Positions 16,688-26,300 are shown, counted from the stretch's first letter. The stretch is DNA of 54,321 nt from Paludibacteraceae bacterium (GCA_017517845.1 JAFWXW010000032.1:1-54321); one strand, 5' to 3'. Notes: a model not told the origin generated them from the sequence alone. Program-made: numbers and translations.

Positions 16688-17677
16688 ATGGATCAAAATA
16701 TAGATAATAAGCAAGTAAACTGTTCTAAAGAATCTTTGAAACAGAGATTAGAACAAAGTGGGAAACGTTTAAAATACGAACAAGAGAATCTTAGTGTTGA
16801 AAAAAATGAAGTAGCAGATGAACGTTTATTACTAAAAAATAGATTAATAGATACAAAAAAAAATCGTGTTTTAGTAATAGAAAAAATCAATAGTGAGAGT
16901 GAACAAAAAGATAATGTCAACAACACAATAAATAATTCACACAGAAAGAAAACTTGGTTGCTTATTATTTTACTATCAATTGTTTTTTTTATAGTTGCTG
17001 CCTTGTGTGCTTATTTAATTGTAATAATTAATATTGATAAAGAAAAACAAGAAAAAGGTAGGTTGTTTTACGAGGAAAATGTAAAGATTAATCAGATAGG
17101 ATCTAGTGAAAAAAGTTTTGTTGATTTAGGTTTGCCAAGTGGTACTTTGTGGGCTACATGTAACGTGGGAGCAACAAAGCCAGAAGAGATTGGTAATTAT
17201 TTTGCTTGGGGAGAGGTTGTGCCTAAAAATTATTATGACCCCTTGACTTACAAGTGGTGGTATAAAAATGATTTGACAAAGTATTATAACTTATTTATGG
17301 TTTCTAAGAACACTCTAGAATTATCTGATGATGTTGCAAACGTAAATTGGGGAGGGAATTGGCGTATGCCCACCGAGACAGAATTAAGAGAATTAATATC
17401 TTATACAGATGAAGGTAAGTTTTATAAAAATGGTGTAAGTGGAATTGAATTAACTAGCGTAATAAATGGGAATACTATATTTTTTCCAGGTTCAGGCTAT
17501 AAGGTAGAAGATAAGATTTACAATAGTGATGTTGTATATTGTTGGAGTAGTTCATTATCAGAAAATGACTATCATGCTTTTTGCATAGAATTTGGATCTT
17601 ATTTATGGACAGAGAAAAAATATCGTGCTTATGGTTTACCTGTTCGTCCTGTGAAGAATAAATATATTGCAGAGTAA
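16688..17677 (+). CDS. Membrane-anchored FISUMP/DUF1566-like surface protein
   Basis: A 329-residue protein. The N-terminal cytosolic part contains SLKQRLEQSGKR and a long charged coiled coil, followed by a membrane helix at ~residues 95-118. The outer domain begins FVDLGLPSGTLWATCNVGA, the hallmark of Bacteroidota major-paralogue (FISUMP) domains, and continues with FAWGEV, NWRMPTETELREL and a C-terminal GLPVRPV. This fold is related to C-type lectin/FGE-like domains and often mediates binding. I found no template repeat or reverse transcriptase that would make it a diversity-generating target. Confidence 0.75.
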   Translation: MDQNIDNKQVNCSKESLKQRLEQSGKRLKYEQENLSVEKNEVADERLLLKNRLIDTKKNRVLVIEKINSESEQKDNVNNTINNSHRKKTWLLIILLSIVFFIVAALCAYLIVIINIDKEKQEKGRLFYEENVKINQIGSSEKSFVDLGLPSGTLWATCNVGATKPEEIGNYFAWGEVVPKNYYDPLTYKWWYKNDLTKYYNLFMVSKNTLELSDDVANVNWGGNWRMPTETELRELISYTDEGKFYKNGVSGIELTSVINGNTIFFPGSGYKVEDKIYNSDVVYCWSSSLSENDYHAFCIEFGSYLWTEKKYRAYGLPVRPVKNKYIAE

Positions 17678-17703
17678 AAGGAAAAAGTATAACTTCTATT
17701 AAA

Positions 17704-17862
17704 ATGAAAATCAATTCCACTCCTAAACGCATACTTGCTATGATAGGTATTGGCTTTGTGCTCGTATTGATATTTTATGCCATAGGAGTTCCATACAATG
17801 CCATCGGCTCACTCACTGGTGGCATTCTTTTCTTTGTGTGGATGTGGTTAGGCGGGAAGTAA
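17704..17862 (+). CDS. Small two-helix membrane protein
   Basis: A 52-residue reading frame, MKINSTPKRILAMIGIG to MWLGGK, with two hydrophobic helices. It starts 27 bp after the previous stop and ends exactly at a strong terminator. Base composition is less AT-rich than the preceding operon. Function unknown. Confidence 0.6.
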   Translation: MKINSTPKRILAMIGIGFVLVLIFYAIGVPYNAIGSLTGGILFFVWMWLGGK

Positions 17863-17888
17863 AACGGCACAATTTAAAGTGCCGTTTT
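17861..17888 (+). terminator. Rho-independent terminator
   Basis: AAAACGGCAC (17861-17870) and GTGCCGTTTT (17879-17888) form a 10-bp stem with an 8-base loop and a trailing T-run. It probably ends the operon that begins at 13384. Confidence 0.85.
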
Positions 17889-17906
17889 TATTTTGTAGAA
17901 AATATC

Positions 17907-17945
17907 TCACTTCCTCTTCTAAACTATCATGTTCACGTTTTTGGG
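17907..17945 (-). pseudogene. Relic of the 3' end of the NAGPA-like gene
   Basis: 33 of 39 bases match 19837-19875, the 3' end of the intact gene at 19837-20736. Read on the reverse strand it gives PKNV, then a TAG in place of the Trp codon, then KRK and the stop. Only nine bases further right begins a copy of the upstream site of the LytTR gene (17955-17988). So this looks like a copy of the whole two-gene operon reduced to its two ends by deletion. Confidence 0.7.
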
Positions 17946-17954
17946 TTAATGATA

Positions 17955-17988
17955 AATGTACAAAATATAGCTAATTCTGTACCAAATT
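17955..17988. promoter_or_regulatory. Candidate LytTR operator, copy 1
   Basis: 32 of 34 bases match 21160-21193 upstream of the LytTR gene. The core is an imperfect dyad around TAGCTA: GTACAAAAT...ATTCTGTAC. Here it lies about 95 bases upstream of the small membrane protein gene at 18082. Confidence 0.6.
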
Positions 17989-18081
17989 TATATGTTGTTG
18001 AAATTGATACAATAGTGACTAATTTACTTGTTATGCATGTAAAATACTGCTACTTTTACCAATATTTTAAAACAATCAATT

Positions 18082-18330
18082 ATGTTAGGTAAAATTTTAT
18101 TAGGATGTGTAATTATTGGAGCGATAATTGGGGTTATTGCTATGTTTACTTCTGATGATAAATCAGGAAAGACTGGGAAGACTTGGCTTGATACTCTACT
18201 TGGTGCATTAGGTGGAGGTGTTACAGGAGGCATAGCTGGTATGGGTTGCTTGGCAGAGCTTATCATTTCTTTGGCTCCTATTATTATTACAATTTTTATT
18301 ATTATTTCTATTGTAAAGGGGTGTTCATAG
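18082..18330 (+). CDS. Small glycine-rich membrane protein
   Basis: An 82-residue protein with two hydrophobic segments (ILLGCVIIGAIIGVIAMF and LIISLAPIIITIFIIISIV) joined by a Gly-rich stretch LLGALGGGVTGGIAGMG that could act as a glycine zipper. Function unknown. A copy of the LytTR upstream site is about 95 bp before the start, so it may be controlled by the regulator at 20733. The region 18331-18419 after it holds no gene. Confidence 0.55.
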   Translation: MLGKILLGCVIIGAIIGVIAMFTSDDKSGKTGKTWLDTLLGALGGGVTGGIAGMGCLAELIISLAPIIITIFIIISIVKGCS

Positions 18331-18419
18331 CAAGCTTGTCATTCTCCAACCATATAAGCACCCATATTGTACCAAGTGGATTACGTTTTATAAGTGTTTT
18401 TAGTGGAATATTACATCTA

Positions 18420-18504
18420 TTTCCTTCTAAAAAGGAAAGAAATGTGCAAAAATTTCCTTTTGAAAAGGAAATAATTAAGTAAAAGTTTCCTTTTTAGAAG
18501 GAAA
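18420..18504 (+). promoter_or_regulatory. Three phased 19-bp dyads upstream of the second ATPase gene
   Basis: Three 19-bp palindromes (TTTCCTTCTAAAAAGGAAA, TTTCCTTTTGAAAAGGAAA, TTTCCTTTTTAGAAGGAAA) begin at 18420, 18453 and 18486, exactly 33 bp apart. The last begins 24 bp before the -7 box TATATTTG at 18510-18517. Spacing and position match the array at 9977-10059, but the sequence differs beyond the shared TTTCC. The last dyad would cover the -33 region, so binding there should repress. Confidence 0.9.
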
Positions 18505-18509
18505 TGTTT

Positions 18510-18517
18510 TATATTTG
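18510..18517 (+). promoter_or_regulatory. -7 promoter box of the second ATPase gene
   Basis: TATATTTG, 17 bases before the ATG at 18535 and 24 bases after the start of the third dyad. Confidence 0.65.
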
Positions 18518-18534
18518 CAAGAAAAGTAAACATT

Positions 18535-19836
18535 ATGGACTATAAAAAGACATTTCAGTCAATAATAACATTGCATCAGGCAGAATTTCCTATAGACTTG
18601 TATGAACGTGAGACCCAGTTGCCAATAGACGAAAAACGTATAGTAACGGTTACTGGTGTAAGGCGTTGTGGTAAATCTTCACTTTTAGAACTCACTATCA
18701 ATAAGTTGTTACAAATGGGAGTGGCAAAAGAAAGAATCTTGTATATAGGTTTTGATGATGAACGTTTTATGTCTTTAAGAACAGAAAATCTAGATGAGAT
18801 ACTTCAAGCCTATAGAGAATTGTTTCCAGAGCAGAATCTAAAAGATGTTTACATGTTTTTTGATGAAATTCAGTTGATAGAGGGATGGGAACTTTTTGTG
18901 TTGAGGTTGTATAAGAGTTATTGTAAAAACATCTACATAACAGGTAGTACTGCCCAAATGTTGTCTGAAGAAATATCTTCTGCGCTTCGTGGTTGGCCAG
19001 ATGAATACAAAGAATACCCTTTGAGTTTTAAAGAATACTTATATTTTAAAGGTGTAAAGGCAAATCCTTTTTTAGAACAAGATAGAGCGATACATGCGGA
19101 TAAATATTTGTCATATTGTAGAGAGGGGGCTATGCCTCAAGCTGTTCTTTTAGAGACAAAGTCTGCCAAGATAAAGTTGTTGCAGTCGTATTTTAATACG
19201 ATGCTCACTCGTGATATGATAGAGCATTATGAAATCACCAGTCCGATAGAGGTAGTAAGATATTTTCTGAAACGTGTGATGAATAACCTTACAAAACCAA
19301 CTAGTGTGCATAATATCTATAACGAACTAAAATCTCAAGGATTTAAGGTCTCTAAGGATTCTTTATATTTGTGGTTGGGTTATGCATGTAATATATTCTT
19401 GTTTTACAACCTTCCTCAATATACGGCATCTTTAGTGAAAGAAAAATCTACTCCTTCTAAATATTATGTTTCAGATGTGGGGTTGAGAAATGCGGTGCTT
19501 CTTGCTCAAAGCGAAGATGATGGCAAATCGTTGGAAAATATGGTTTATCTTAGTTTGAAAAGAAAGTTATCTGAAGCAGATAAAATGTATTATTTTTCAG
19601 ACAAGAATGAATGTGATTTTGTAGTACAACGAAATGGTAAAGTAGAAGAACTTGTGCAAGTTTGTTGGGAGTTGGATAGTGACAATGAAAAGCGTGAAGT
19701 GGATGGATTAGTAGCAGCTTCAAAAGTAACAGGTTGCAAGAACTGTAAAATAGTTACATTTAACCAATCCATGACCTTGCAATCGCAAGACTTGCAAATC
19801 ATGGTTGTGCCAGCATGGGAGTTGGAGGTGAATTAA
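18535..19836 (+). CDS. AAA+ ATPase, AAA_14 plus DUF4143
   Basis: A 433-residue ATPase. Walker A is GVRRCGKSS (residues 41-49), Walker B is VYMFFDEIQ with Asp110-Glu111, then ITGSTAQML and SFKEYL. The C-terminal DUF4143 part reads YYVSDVGLRNAVL, LENMVYLSLKR and FSDKNECDFVV, a nuclease-like core in which the usual EVK is replaced by LVQVC. The family is abundant in Bacteroidota, and its role is unknown. The stop codon directly abuts the stop of the convergent gene at 19837 with no base between, which is notable given the copy of that gene's 3' end at 17907. Confidence 0.85.
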   Translation: MDYKKTFQSIITLHQAEFPIDLYERETQLPIDEKRIVTVTGVRRCGKSSLLELTINKLLQMGVAKERILYIGFDDERFMSLRTENLDEILQAYRELFPEQNLKDVYMFFDEIQLIEGWELFVLRLYKSYCKNIYITGSTAQMLSEEISSALRGWPDEYKEYPLSFKEYLYFKGVKANPFLEQDRAIHADKYLSYCREGAMPQAVLLETKSAKIKLLQSYFNTMLTRDMIEHYEITSPIEVVRYFLKRVMNNLTKPTSVHNIYNELKSQGFKVSKDSLYLWLGYACNIFLFYNLPQYTASLVKEKSTPSKYYVSDVGLRNAVLLAQSEDDGKSLENMVYLSLKRKLSEADKMYYFSDKNECDFVVQRNGKVEELVQVCWELDSDNEKREVDGLVAASKVTGCKNCKIVTFNQSMTLQSQDLQIMVVPAWELEVN

Positions 19837-20736
19837 TCACTTCCTCTTCCACACTATATAGCTCACGTTTTTGGGGCAACCGGATGGGTTATTGCGCCAG
19901 ATGTCTTCGCCGTGTTCGTGTGTGATGCCGTTTTGGTCAACAGACCATCCGTAGGCAGTAGAGCCCACAAGATAAATGGCATTGTTCACACCAAGGTCTA
20001 CAAGTGCTTGCGCAAAATCGTGGAAAGACTCGCGAGTGAGTGACTCTACCATAAATACACTGCTTTGCATTTGGCAGATGGCACGACGAATTGTTTTGCC
20101 TTTAGGGTTGTTTTCTACTAGCTTACCATTATCTACCAAAGCATATTGTCTAAAGAAATATCCTTCATTTTCTGTTGCCATTTCAAACAATGGAGTGCTT
20201 TCTGCTACGCCTACATATACTTTCCCATTGATAGAAGCGCAGTAGCCTTTTTTTGATTTTCCCCATGAAATTGGCTTTCCTTTGTGAACAAATGCACCTA
20301 CAATTTCACCATTATCTGCTCGTACGTCTGCTGCTTGTCCAACAAAAATAACAGATGGATCGTCCTTTTTCATTCTGCCTATATAGAGTGACATTTCTGC
20401 GTGATGCGGAATGAACAAACGTAGTTGTATGTCGTTGATGCATGTGTCTATGCGTTCGATATAGCCAACGTTAGTAGTGTCGCTTGGAATATTAAACAAA
20501 GGTACGCTGTCTGGCAATACTGGTGTAGGCTTTGCTTGAGGTTCAAAGGCACTTGAATAATTATTTTCGTTTGCTACGTTAGTACGTGTATTTTCAATAA
20601 TCAATAATGCCACAACTATAAATAATAGGCATACAATCGCAATTGGTATCCACTTCATTTTGTGTGAAGTGGTTGGATTTTTGTCGCCAACAATGCGAAT
20701 TTGGTCGTCTCTTATATCTTTATTTTGGTTTATCAT
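19837..20736 (-). CDS. Membrane-anchored phosphodiester glycosidase-like (NAGPA domain) protein
   Basis: A 299-residue protein with a membrane helix at ~residues 29-49 (WIPIAIVCLLFIVVALLII) and an outer domain. The domain resembles the NAGPA/DUF2233 phosphodiester glycosidase family: GYCASINGKVYVGVAEST, KTIRRAICQMQ, SFHDFAQALVDLGVNNAIYL and a GSTAYGW loop. It overlaps the LytTR regulator gene by four bases, so the two form an operon. The stop codon abuts that of the ATPase gene. A broken copy of its 3' end is at 17907-17945. Confidence 0.68.
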   Translation of the reverse strand: MINQNKDIRDDQIRIVGDKNPTTSHKMKWIPIAIVCLLFIVVALLIIENTRTNVANENNYSSAFEPQAKPTPVLPDSVPLFNIPSDTTNVGYIERIDTCINDIQLRLFIPHHAEMSLYIGRMKKDDPSVIFVGQAADVRADNGEIVGAFVHKGKPISWGKSKKGYCASINGKVYVGVAESTPLFEMATENEGYFFRQYALVDNGKLVENNPKGKTIRRAICQMQSSVFMVESLTRESFHDFAQALVDLGVNNAIYLVGSTAYGWSVDQNGITHEHGEDIWRNNPSGCPKNVSYIVWKRK

Positions 20737-21098
20737 AAGTTAGCCTCCTTTTCTATTAACTCTTTAAGCTGTCTTAGTGCTTCTTTAGACGCTGATACTG
20801 TATGGATAAATTTCTCGGCGTCGGATAGGATGAGTTTTTGATTAGGAATATTAATATAGTAAATGTAACTTCTATTTATAATTAGCGATTTGCCAATACG
20901 TATAAAGCATTTACCTTCACTTCCAAGTTGTGTGGAAATCATTTTCTCTATCTGCCCCAATTGATAGGTGATTAGGCGCGTCTGATTGTCGGTTTGTATC
21001 AAATTCGAGTAATTTCCATCGGAAGTGATACAAATAATTTTTTCTGGCGCTATGCGCACCAAATCAGTACTGGTAGATATGATTAATGATTTTTTCAT
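20733..21098 (-). CDS. LytTR-domain DNA-binding regulator
   Basis: A 121-residue protein made of one LytTR domain: RIAPEKIICITSDGNYSNLI, TRLITYQLGQIEKM, FIRIGKSLIINRSYI and KLILSDAEKFIHTVSAS. There is no receiver domain, so it acts alone or is controlled otherwise. An upstream in-frame ATG at 21116 overlaps the -7 box (21114-21121), so the ATG at 21098 (MKKSLII) is the likely start. It overlaps the membrane protein gene by four bases. A candidate site for self-control is at 21160-21193. Confidence 0.82.
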   Translation of the reverse strand: MKKSLIISTSTDLVRIAPEKIICITSDGNYSNLIQTDNQTRLITYQLGQIEKMISTQLGSEGKCFIRIGKSLIINRSYIYYINIPNQKLILSDAEKFIHTVSASKEALRQLKELIEKEANL

Positions 21099-21113
21099 GT
21101 GCAAATTGATAAA

Positions 21114-21193
21114 CAAATATAAAAATGTTTTTTATAATAAACAAAACTCAAAGCAGATGAATGTACAAAACATAGCTAATTCTGTATCAAATT
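21114..21193 (-). promoter_or_regulatory. LytTR promoter and candidate operator, copy 2
   Basis: The -7 box TATATTTG is at 21114-21121 on the reverse strand. The element at 21160-21193 is 32/34 identical to 17955-17988 and has an imperfect dyad around TAGCTA. It lies about 40-75 bp upstream of the -7 box, a position suited to activator or repressor binding. The remaining sequence to 21365 holds no gene I can support. Confidence 0.6.
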
Positions 21194-21365
21194 ACTACTT
21201 GTGGAAGTTTTATACATTGCTAGTGTATTTCTTTGATAATGTTGCTATAAACAGATAATTTTACACAAAATTTCTATTTTCTTCACTTTTAAATGATTAT
21301 CAGTTTGTCGTATAATTTTAATAAAAACAGTGTGTATAAATGTATTAATATAAAATAATTTGAAT

Positions 21366-21485
21366 ATGAAAAATTTATTATTAGTTTTTGTTATGTTATT
21401 AGTGCCTTTAACGATATTACAGGCAGAAAACTCAGAGTATCAAGATTGGGAAAATGAAGAGGTTGTCTTTTATAAAAAACCTTAA
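21366..21485 (+). CDS. Small secreted peptide
   Basis: A 39-residue reading frame: a signal peptide MKNLLLVFVMLLVPLTILQA followed by a short acidic mature part (ENSEYQDWENEEVVFYKKP). It ends 29 bp before the membrane protein gene at 21515. It could be a genuine small exported peptide or a leader remnant; no family is recognised. Confidence 0.5.
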   Translation: MKNLLLVFVMLLVPLTILQAENSEYQDWENEEVVFYKKP

Positions 21486-21514
21486 ATAAAATTAACTCTC
21501 AAAACTAAAATTAT

Positions 21515-23395
21515 ATGTCAGAGAAATTATTTGACTGCGTTATTTATGCAGTTCTGTTTTATCCAATTGTTCCGCTTATTGCGGCAGTTGTATCATCGTT
21601 TAAAAGTAAACACATTTGGTGCTTTAGTGTGTATCCGTATGCTGTTTGGGTAATCTTATGGATGTTGTTTGTGTACTGCGATGGGACTGGGTATCCACCA
21701 TCAATATATGCTGTGATAGGCTTAATCGTTTCACTTACGATAATATTAGGACTGCCTTTGTTTATTCAATTAAAGTCGCTTACCAAGAAAACTCGTTTGT
21801 TACTTATGTGGGGATCAACGTTTGTATTTCCTATAGTGGTAGCGTTAATGAGTGTCGGAATAACTTTTGATAGCAGACCATTGAATAAGAATGAAATAGA
21901 GAAGTTTACTCTACTGGAATTGCCTGATTATGAAATAGTTGGTTTTAAACAAGGTAAAAAGCTGATGTATAGACATCAAGATTGTTTGCTAAAGTTTGAT
22001 TATTATGCAGACCTCGCTGAGTTGGAAGAACAATTAGAGAAAAAATGTGCAGAACCTCCGTTTGAGTCTTATGAAGTTTCGTGGGAGTGGAAAAAAGAAG
22101 GTACTTGGTATGTTTTTTCTCACTCGGGTCTATTTCAACTATCTATCGACCTGCGCTCAAAGGTGATGGTGTATAGTTTTATTGACATTTGGGGAAAGAG
22201 ACTTGCTCCAGCGTGTGTTGCGGATAATGGTGCTGAAGATGTTACTACGGAAGTATCAGAATCTCATGAAGATGAGCTTAGAAAGATTTGGGAAGAATCA
22301 AAACTAGTAGATTCGGTATCTATAGCTACTGATAGATGGTATCCTATGCCAATTACAGATTTTCCAGAGAAAGTTACTCAAGAACAACTAGATAACTGGA
22401 AGAAAAAATTGTTAGAGATAAGGCATAAAGATGGTTTTGTTATACCTACTAAATTTTTGGGAGGCGATGAAGATGCTCAGTTATGGCAAGCAGATTTGAC
22501 AAACTATCTGCATTATATAGCACAAACAGGTGATTCTGCAGATTATAAGTTGATTAGGTATTATGCTAATGCTATTTTTTCTTATGGTAGTGATGATATA
22601 GAGAATGAAGCTGATCGTGCATTTCGTTTGCTTTTTAATTTAGATAGGGCTGCTGGTATGTTGGGATTGGTGAGTTTCAATGTAAGTAGAATTTCAAATC
22701 TTTATGCGTATTCTTATAGGAATTCTTATATAATGTATCAACATATATTGCAAAAATGCAATTTCATAGATTTTTATGTTTCCATATATAGTGACAGTAT
22801 TAAGGGGAATGCTGAATTGCAAAAAGAATTTAATGCTTTAAAGAATCATCTTAACGATATAAAGAAGTTTGAGTTGTCTGGTAATTATAAGCCATCAGCA
22901 GATTTAAGAAATGCGTTGTGTTATCATGTAAATGCGTATGACTATTATGAAAATACACTTAAGGAATTGGCTTATGTAGATTATATTTTACCGGATGAAA
23001 GTTTTAATGATATTAAGTTGTATGATAGAATATCAACCGAAGAGATCAATGATGCAATAGACCAACTTAAAAATGATTTAATACTAAATGCTGATACTGT
23101 TTATACAGAAATTACTCTGAAAGACGATTTGCGTTTTATTGAAGTATATAGGTCTAGTCTTGATAAATGGTTAAATAGTAGAGAAAAAGCGCTAGCGAAA
23201 CTCTCTGGCAAAGAGTATGATGCATTTTTGAAGGCAGATAATGCTGTGAGGTATTTTTGTATGATGCATATAAAAAATGCTTTTAGGCATTATAACGAAC
23301 ATCTTGACGATGAAATGCGTGAGTACATAGAGAGTCTTTATACCTTTAATTCGCCAGAAGACTCTGTTCGTTATGGCAGAAATTGGTATCGTTAG
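21515..23395 (+). CDS. Large membrane-anchored protein of unknown function
   Basis: A 626-residue protein. The first ~120 residues contain four predicted membrane helices (from CVIYAVLFYPIVPLIAAVV to FPIVVALMSVGITF). The rest is a soluble region of ~500 residues with no recognised domain. It contains a Trp/Tyr-rich beta part (WEWKKEGTWYVFSHSGLFQL) and then a helical part. A segment near residues 535-575 (SSLDKWLNSREKALAKL) faintly recalls LprI/DUF1311 modules, but too weakly to assign. It ends four bases inside the end of the convergent mfd gene. Confidence 0.6.
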   Translation: MSEKLFDCVIYAVLFYPIVPLIAAVVSSFKSKHIWCFSVYPYAVWVILWMLFVYCDGTGYPPSIYAVIGLIVSLTIILGLPLFIQLKSLTKKTRLLLMWGSTFVFPIVVALMSVGITFDSRPLNKNEIEKFTLLELPDYEIVGFKQGKKLMYRHQDCLLKFDYYADLAELEEQLEKKCAEPPFESYEVSWEWKKEGTWYVFSHSGLFQLSIDLRSKVMVYSFIDIWGKRLAPACVADNGAEDVTTEVSESHEDELRKIWEESKLVDSVSIATDRWYPMPITDFPEKVTQEQLDNWKKKLLEIRHKDGFVIPTKFLGGDEDAQLWQADLTNYLHYIAQTGDSADYKLIRYYANAIFSYGSDDIENEADRAFRLLFNLDRAAGMLGLVSFNVSRISNLYAYSYRNSYIMYQHILQKCNFIDFYVSIYSDSIKGNAELQKEFNALKNHLNDIKKFELSGNYKPSADLRNALCYHVNAYDYYENTLKELAYVDYILPDESFNDIKLYDRISTEEINDAIDQLKNDLILNADTVYTEITLKDDLRFIEVYRSSLDKWLNSREKALAKLSGKEYDAFLKADNAVRYFCMMHIKNAFRHYNEHLDDEMREYIESLYTFNSPEDSVRYGRNWYR

Positions 23396-26300
23396 TTAAT
23401 CCCTTTGAAGATTGCCAACGCTTTGCTCACCGACTGCATTGGTTCGATTTGGAGCATTCGTTTGCCTTTGTCTTCTTTGAAGACGCAAGTGTTGTAGTTG
23501 GCAAGGGCGTATTCGAGCATCTTGTTGAAAATAGGAGACTGATAGTATGGTGAATCAAAATTGCTGATGAAATATGCTGTCAGTCTTTTGTTTTTGAGTG
23601 TTAGTTTTTCTATGCCTAGTTGCATACCAAGCTGACGCAAGCGAACTACATTAATTAATTCCTTGGTGATTTCTGGAATAGGTCCAAAACGGTCCACCAA
23701 TTCATTTTCTAATGCAATAAGTTTTTCCTCATTTTGCATATTGTCTAGTCTGCGATATAGGTCTATTCGTTCAGAAATGTTTTCTACATATTCTACAGGG
23801 AAGAGTAGTTCCATATCAGACTCAAAGATGCAATCGGTGGTGAAGTTTCTGATTTCTTCTTGAATTTCTTCTTCAAAAATGTCGGCAAATTCGTTGTATT
23901 TAAGTTCGTGAATGGCCTCATCTAATATTCTATGATAGGTCTCGTAGCCCAAGTCTGTAACGAAACCACTTTGTTCGCCTCCCAAAATATTTCCAGCTCC
24001 ACGTATGTCGAGGTCTTGCATTGCTATGTGAATGCCACTGCCAAGGTCTGAGAAGTTTTCAATGGCTTGAAGCCTGCGGCGAGAGTCGGCAGGCAGTGTG
24101 CTAAGCGGTGGCGAGATAAGATAACAGAACGCCTTTTTGTTTGTTCTACCCACGCGACCGCGTAACTGATGCAGATCACTCAATCCATAGTTTTGAGCAG
24201 AATTTATAAAGATTGTATTCACATTTGGAATGTCAATCCCAGACTCAATGATAGTGGTGGCTAGCAAAATATCATATTCATAATTGATGAAATTAAGAAT
24301 AATTTCTTCTAGTTTTTCGCTATCCATTTGGCCGTGACCCACGCAAATACGTGCTTTAGGCACAAGTCGGCGTATTTTGTCTTCAAGTTCTGGCAAGTTT
24401 CCCACTCTGTTGTTTACAAAGAAAATTTGCCCTCCACGACTTATTTCAAATTCAATTGCATCCTTAATTGTGTCGTCATCAAAACCTATCAATTCTGTTT
24501 GCACAGGATAACGGTTTGGCGGAGGAGTGTTGATAACAGACAGGTCTCTTGCTCCCATAAGTGAAAACTGCAGGGTGCGAGGAATAGGGGTTGCCGTTAG
24601 GGTAAGGGTATCTACGTTTGCCTTGATGGTTTTAAGTTTTTCCTTTGCACTAACGCCAAATTTTTGTTCTTCGTCTATGATAAGCAAGCCTAAGTCTTTG
24701 AATTTCACTTCTTTACTTAGGATCTTGTGTGTGCCAATAATAATGTCTATTCGGCCTTCTGCCAATTCTTCTAGTATCTTTTTCACGTCTGATGCCTTTC
24801 TTGCTCTAGAAAGATATTCTATCTTACATGGAAAGCGTTTTAGACGGCGAGAAAAACTTTTGAAGTGTTGGAATGCAAGCACAGTGGTAGGTACAAGCAC
24901 TGCTACTTGTTTGCTGTCGGTCACTGCTTTAAATGCAGCACGCATAGCAATTTCTGTTTTGCCAAAACCAACGTCGCCACAAATAAGCCTATCCATAGGT
25001 TTGCTGCTCTCCATGTCTTTTTTCACCATCACGGTGGCTTTTTGTTGGTCTGGAGTGTCTTCGTATATAAATGAAGATTCTAGTTCTTGTTGCAGATAAC
25101 TATCTCTAGAGAAACTAAATCCTTTTTCTGCCTTGCGTTTTGCATATAGGGCAATAAGTTCACGAGCAATGTCTTTAACCTTTTTCTTGGCTTTCTCTTT
25201 TAGGTTGCTCCAACTTGCACTGCCCAGTTTGTTGAGTGTTGGCGGTTCGCCATCTTTACTTTTATATTTTGAGATGCGATGCAGAGAGTGGATATTTACA
25301 AAAACAATGTCGTTGTTTCTAAATAGAAGTTTTACCACTTCTTGCATTTTGCCGTTGATTTCTGTGCGGATAAGTCCACCAAATTTGCCTACGCCGTGGT
25401 CCACATGCACCACAAAGTCGCCCACTTGCAGTTGGGTAAGTTCCTTGAGCGACATAACCACTTTGCCTGCACGTGTTTTGTTCGACTTGAGTGAATATTT
25501 ATGATAACGTTCAAATATTTGGTGGTCGGTGTAAACACAAATTTTAAGGTCGTGGTCTATAAAACCTTCGTGAACAATATTTATAACAGGTGTAAAACTA
25601 ATATGTTCTGGTCGGTCGGCAAGTATTTCTTTTAGTCTATCTATTTGTTTTGCGTTGTCGCTCAGTACCAATACTTCGTAACCTTGACTTTGGAATTCCT
25701 TAAAATTACTAGCTACGAGGTCAAAATTTTTATGGAAAACACCCTGAATACTTTGATTGAAATTTATTGTCTTTTTACTACCAAAGAAGTTTCTAATTCC
25801 CCATTCTAGGCATTTATATTGTCTGCACTCGGCATCGAAGTCTTCTTTTGTTATAAAAAGTGATGTTTCGGCGTTTTCGTCTGATATTTGTTTTATAATG
25901 TCTTGTGTGTAGGCAGCGTCTATAAAACCAAGTATAAAGTCTTTTGGGAAATATTCAAAAATACTTACAAGTTCCTCTTCTACAGTATTTTGCAAAATAT
26001 TTGAAACAATAGAAATCTCGCTCAAAGACTCTACAGAGAGTTGGTTCTCTATATCGAATGTTCTAATGCTGTCTATCTCGTCGTCCCAAAAATCTACACG
26101 ATAGGGCAGGTCGTTTGAATATGAAAAAACGTCCAGAATGCTACCTCTTATAGAAAATTGTCCTGGCTCATAAACAAAATCTACTCTCTCAAATCCATAG
26201 TCTGTGAGTATAGCACTCAAGGTGTTTAAGTCTGCACTTTCGCCTGTTTTAAGGGTTAAACTTTCAGATTCCAATGCTTTGGGTTTAACCACAAGTTCAG

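Noticed and set aside
16688-17677. Diversity-generating retroelement target
   Set aside because: The FISUMP domain is related to lectin-like folds used by such elements, but there is no reverse transcriptase gene or template repeat in the window.
17838-18092. Reading frame of 84 codons between the terminator and the small membrane gene
   Set aside because: It runs through a terminator, a gene-end relic and a LytTR-type site; no protein features.
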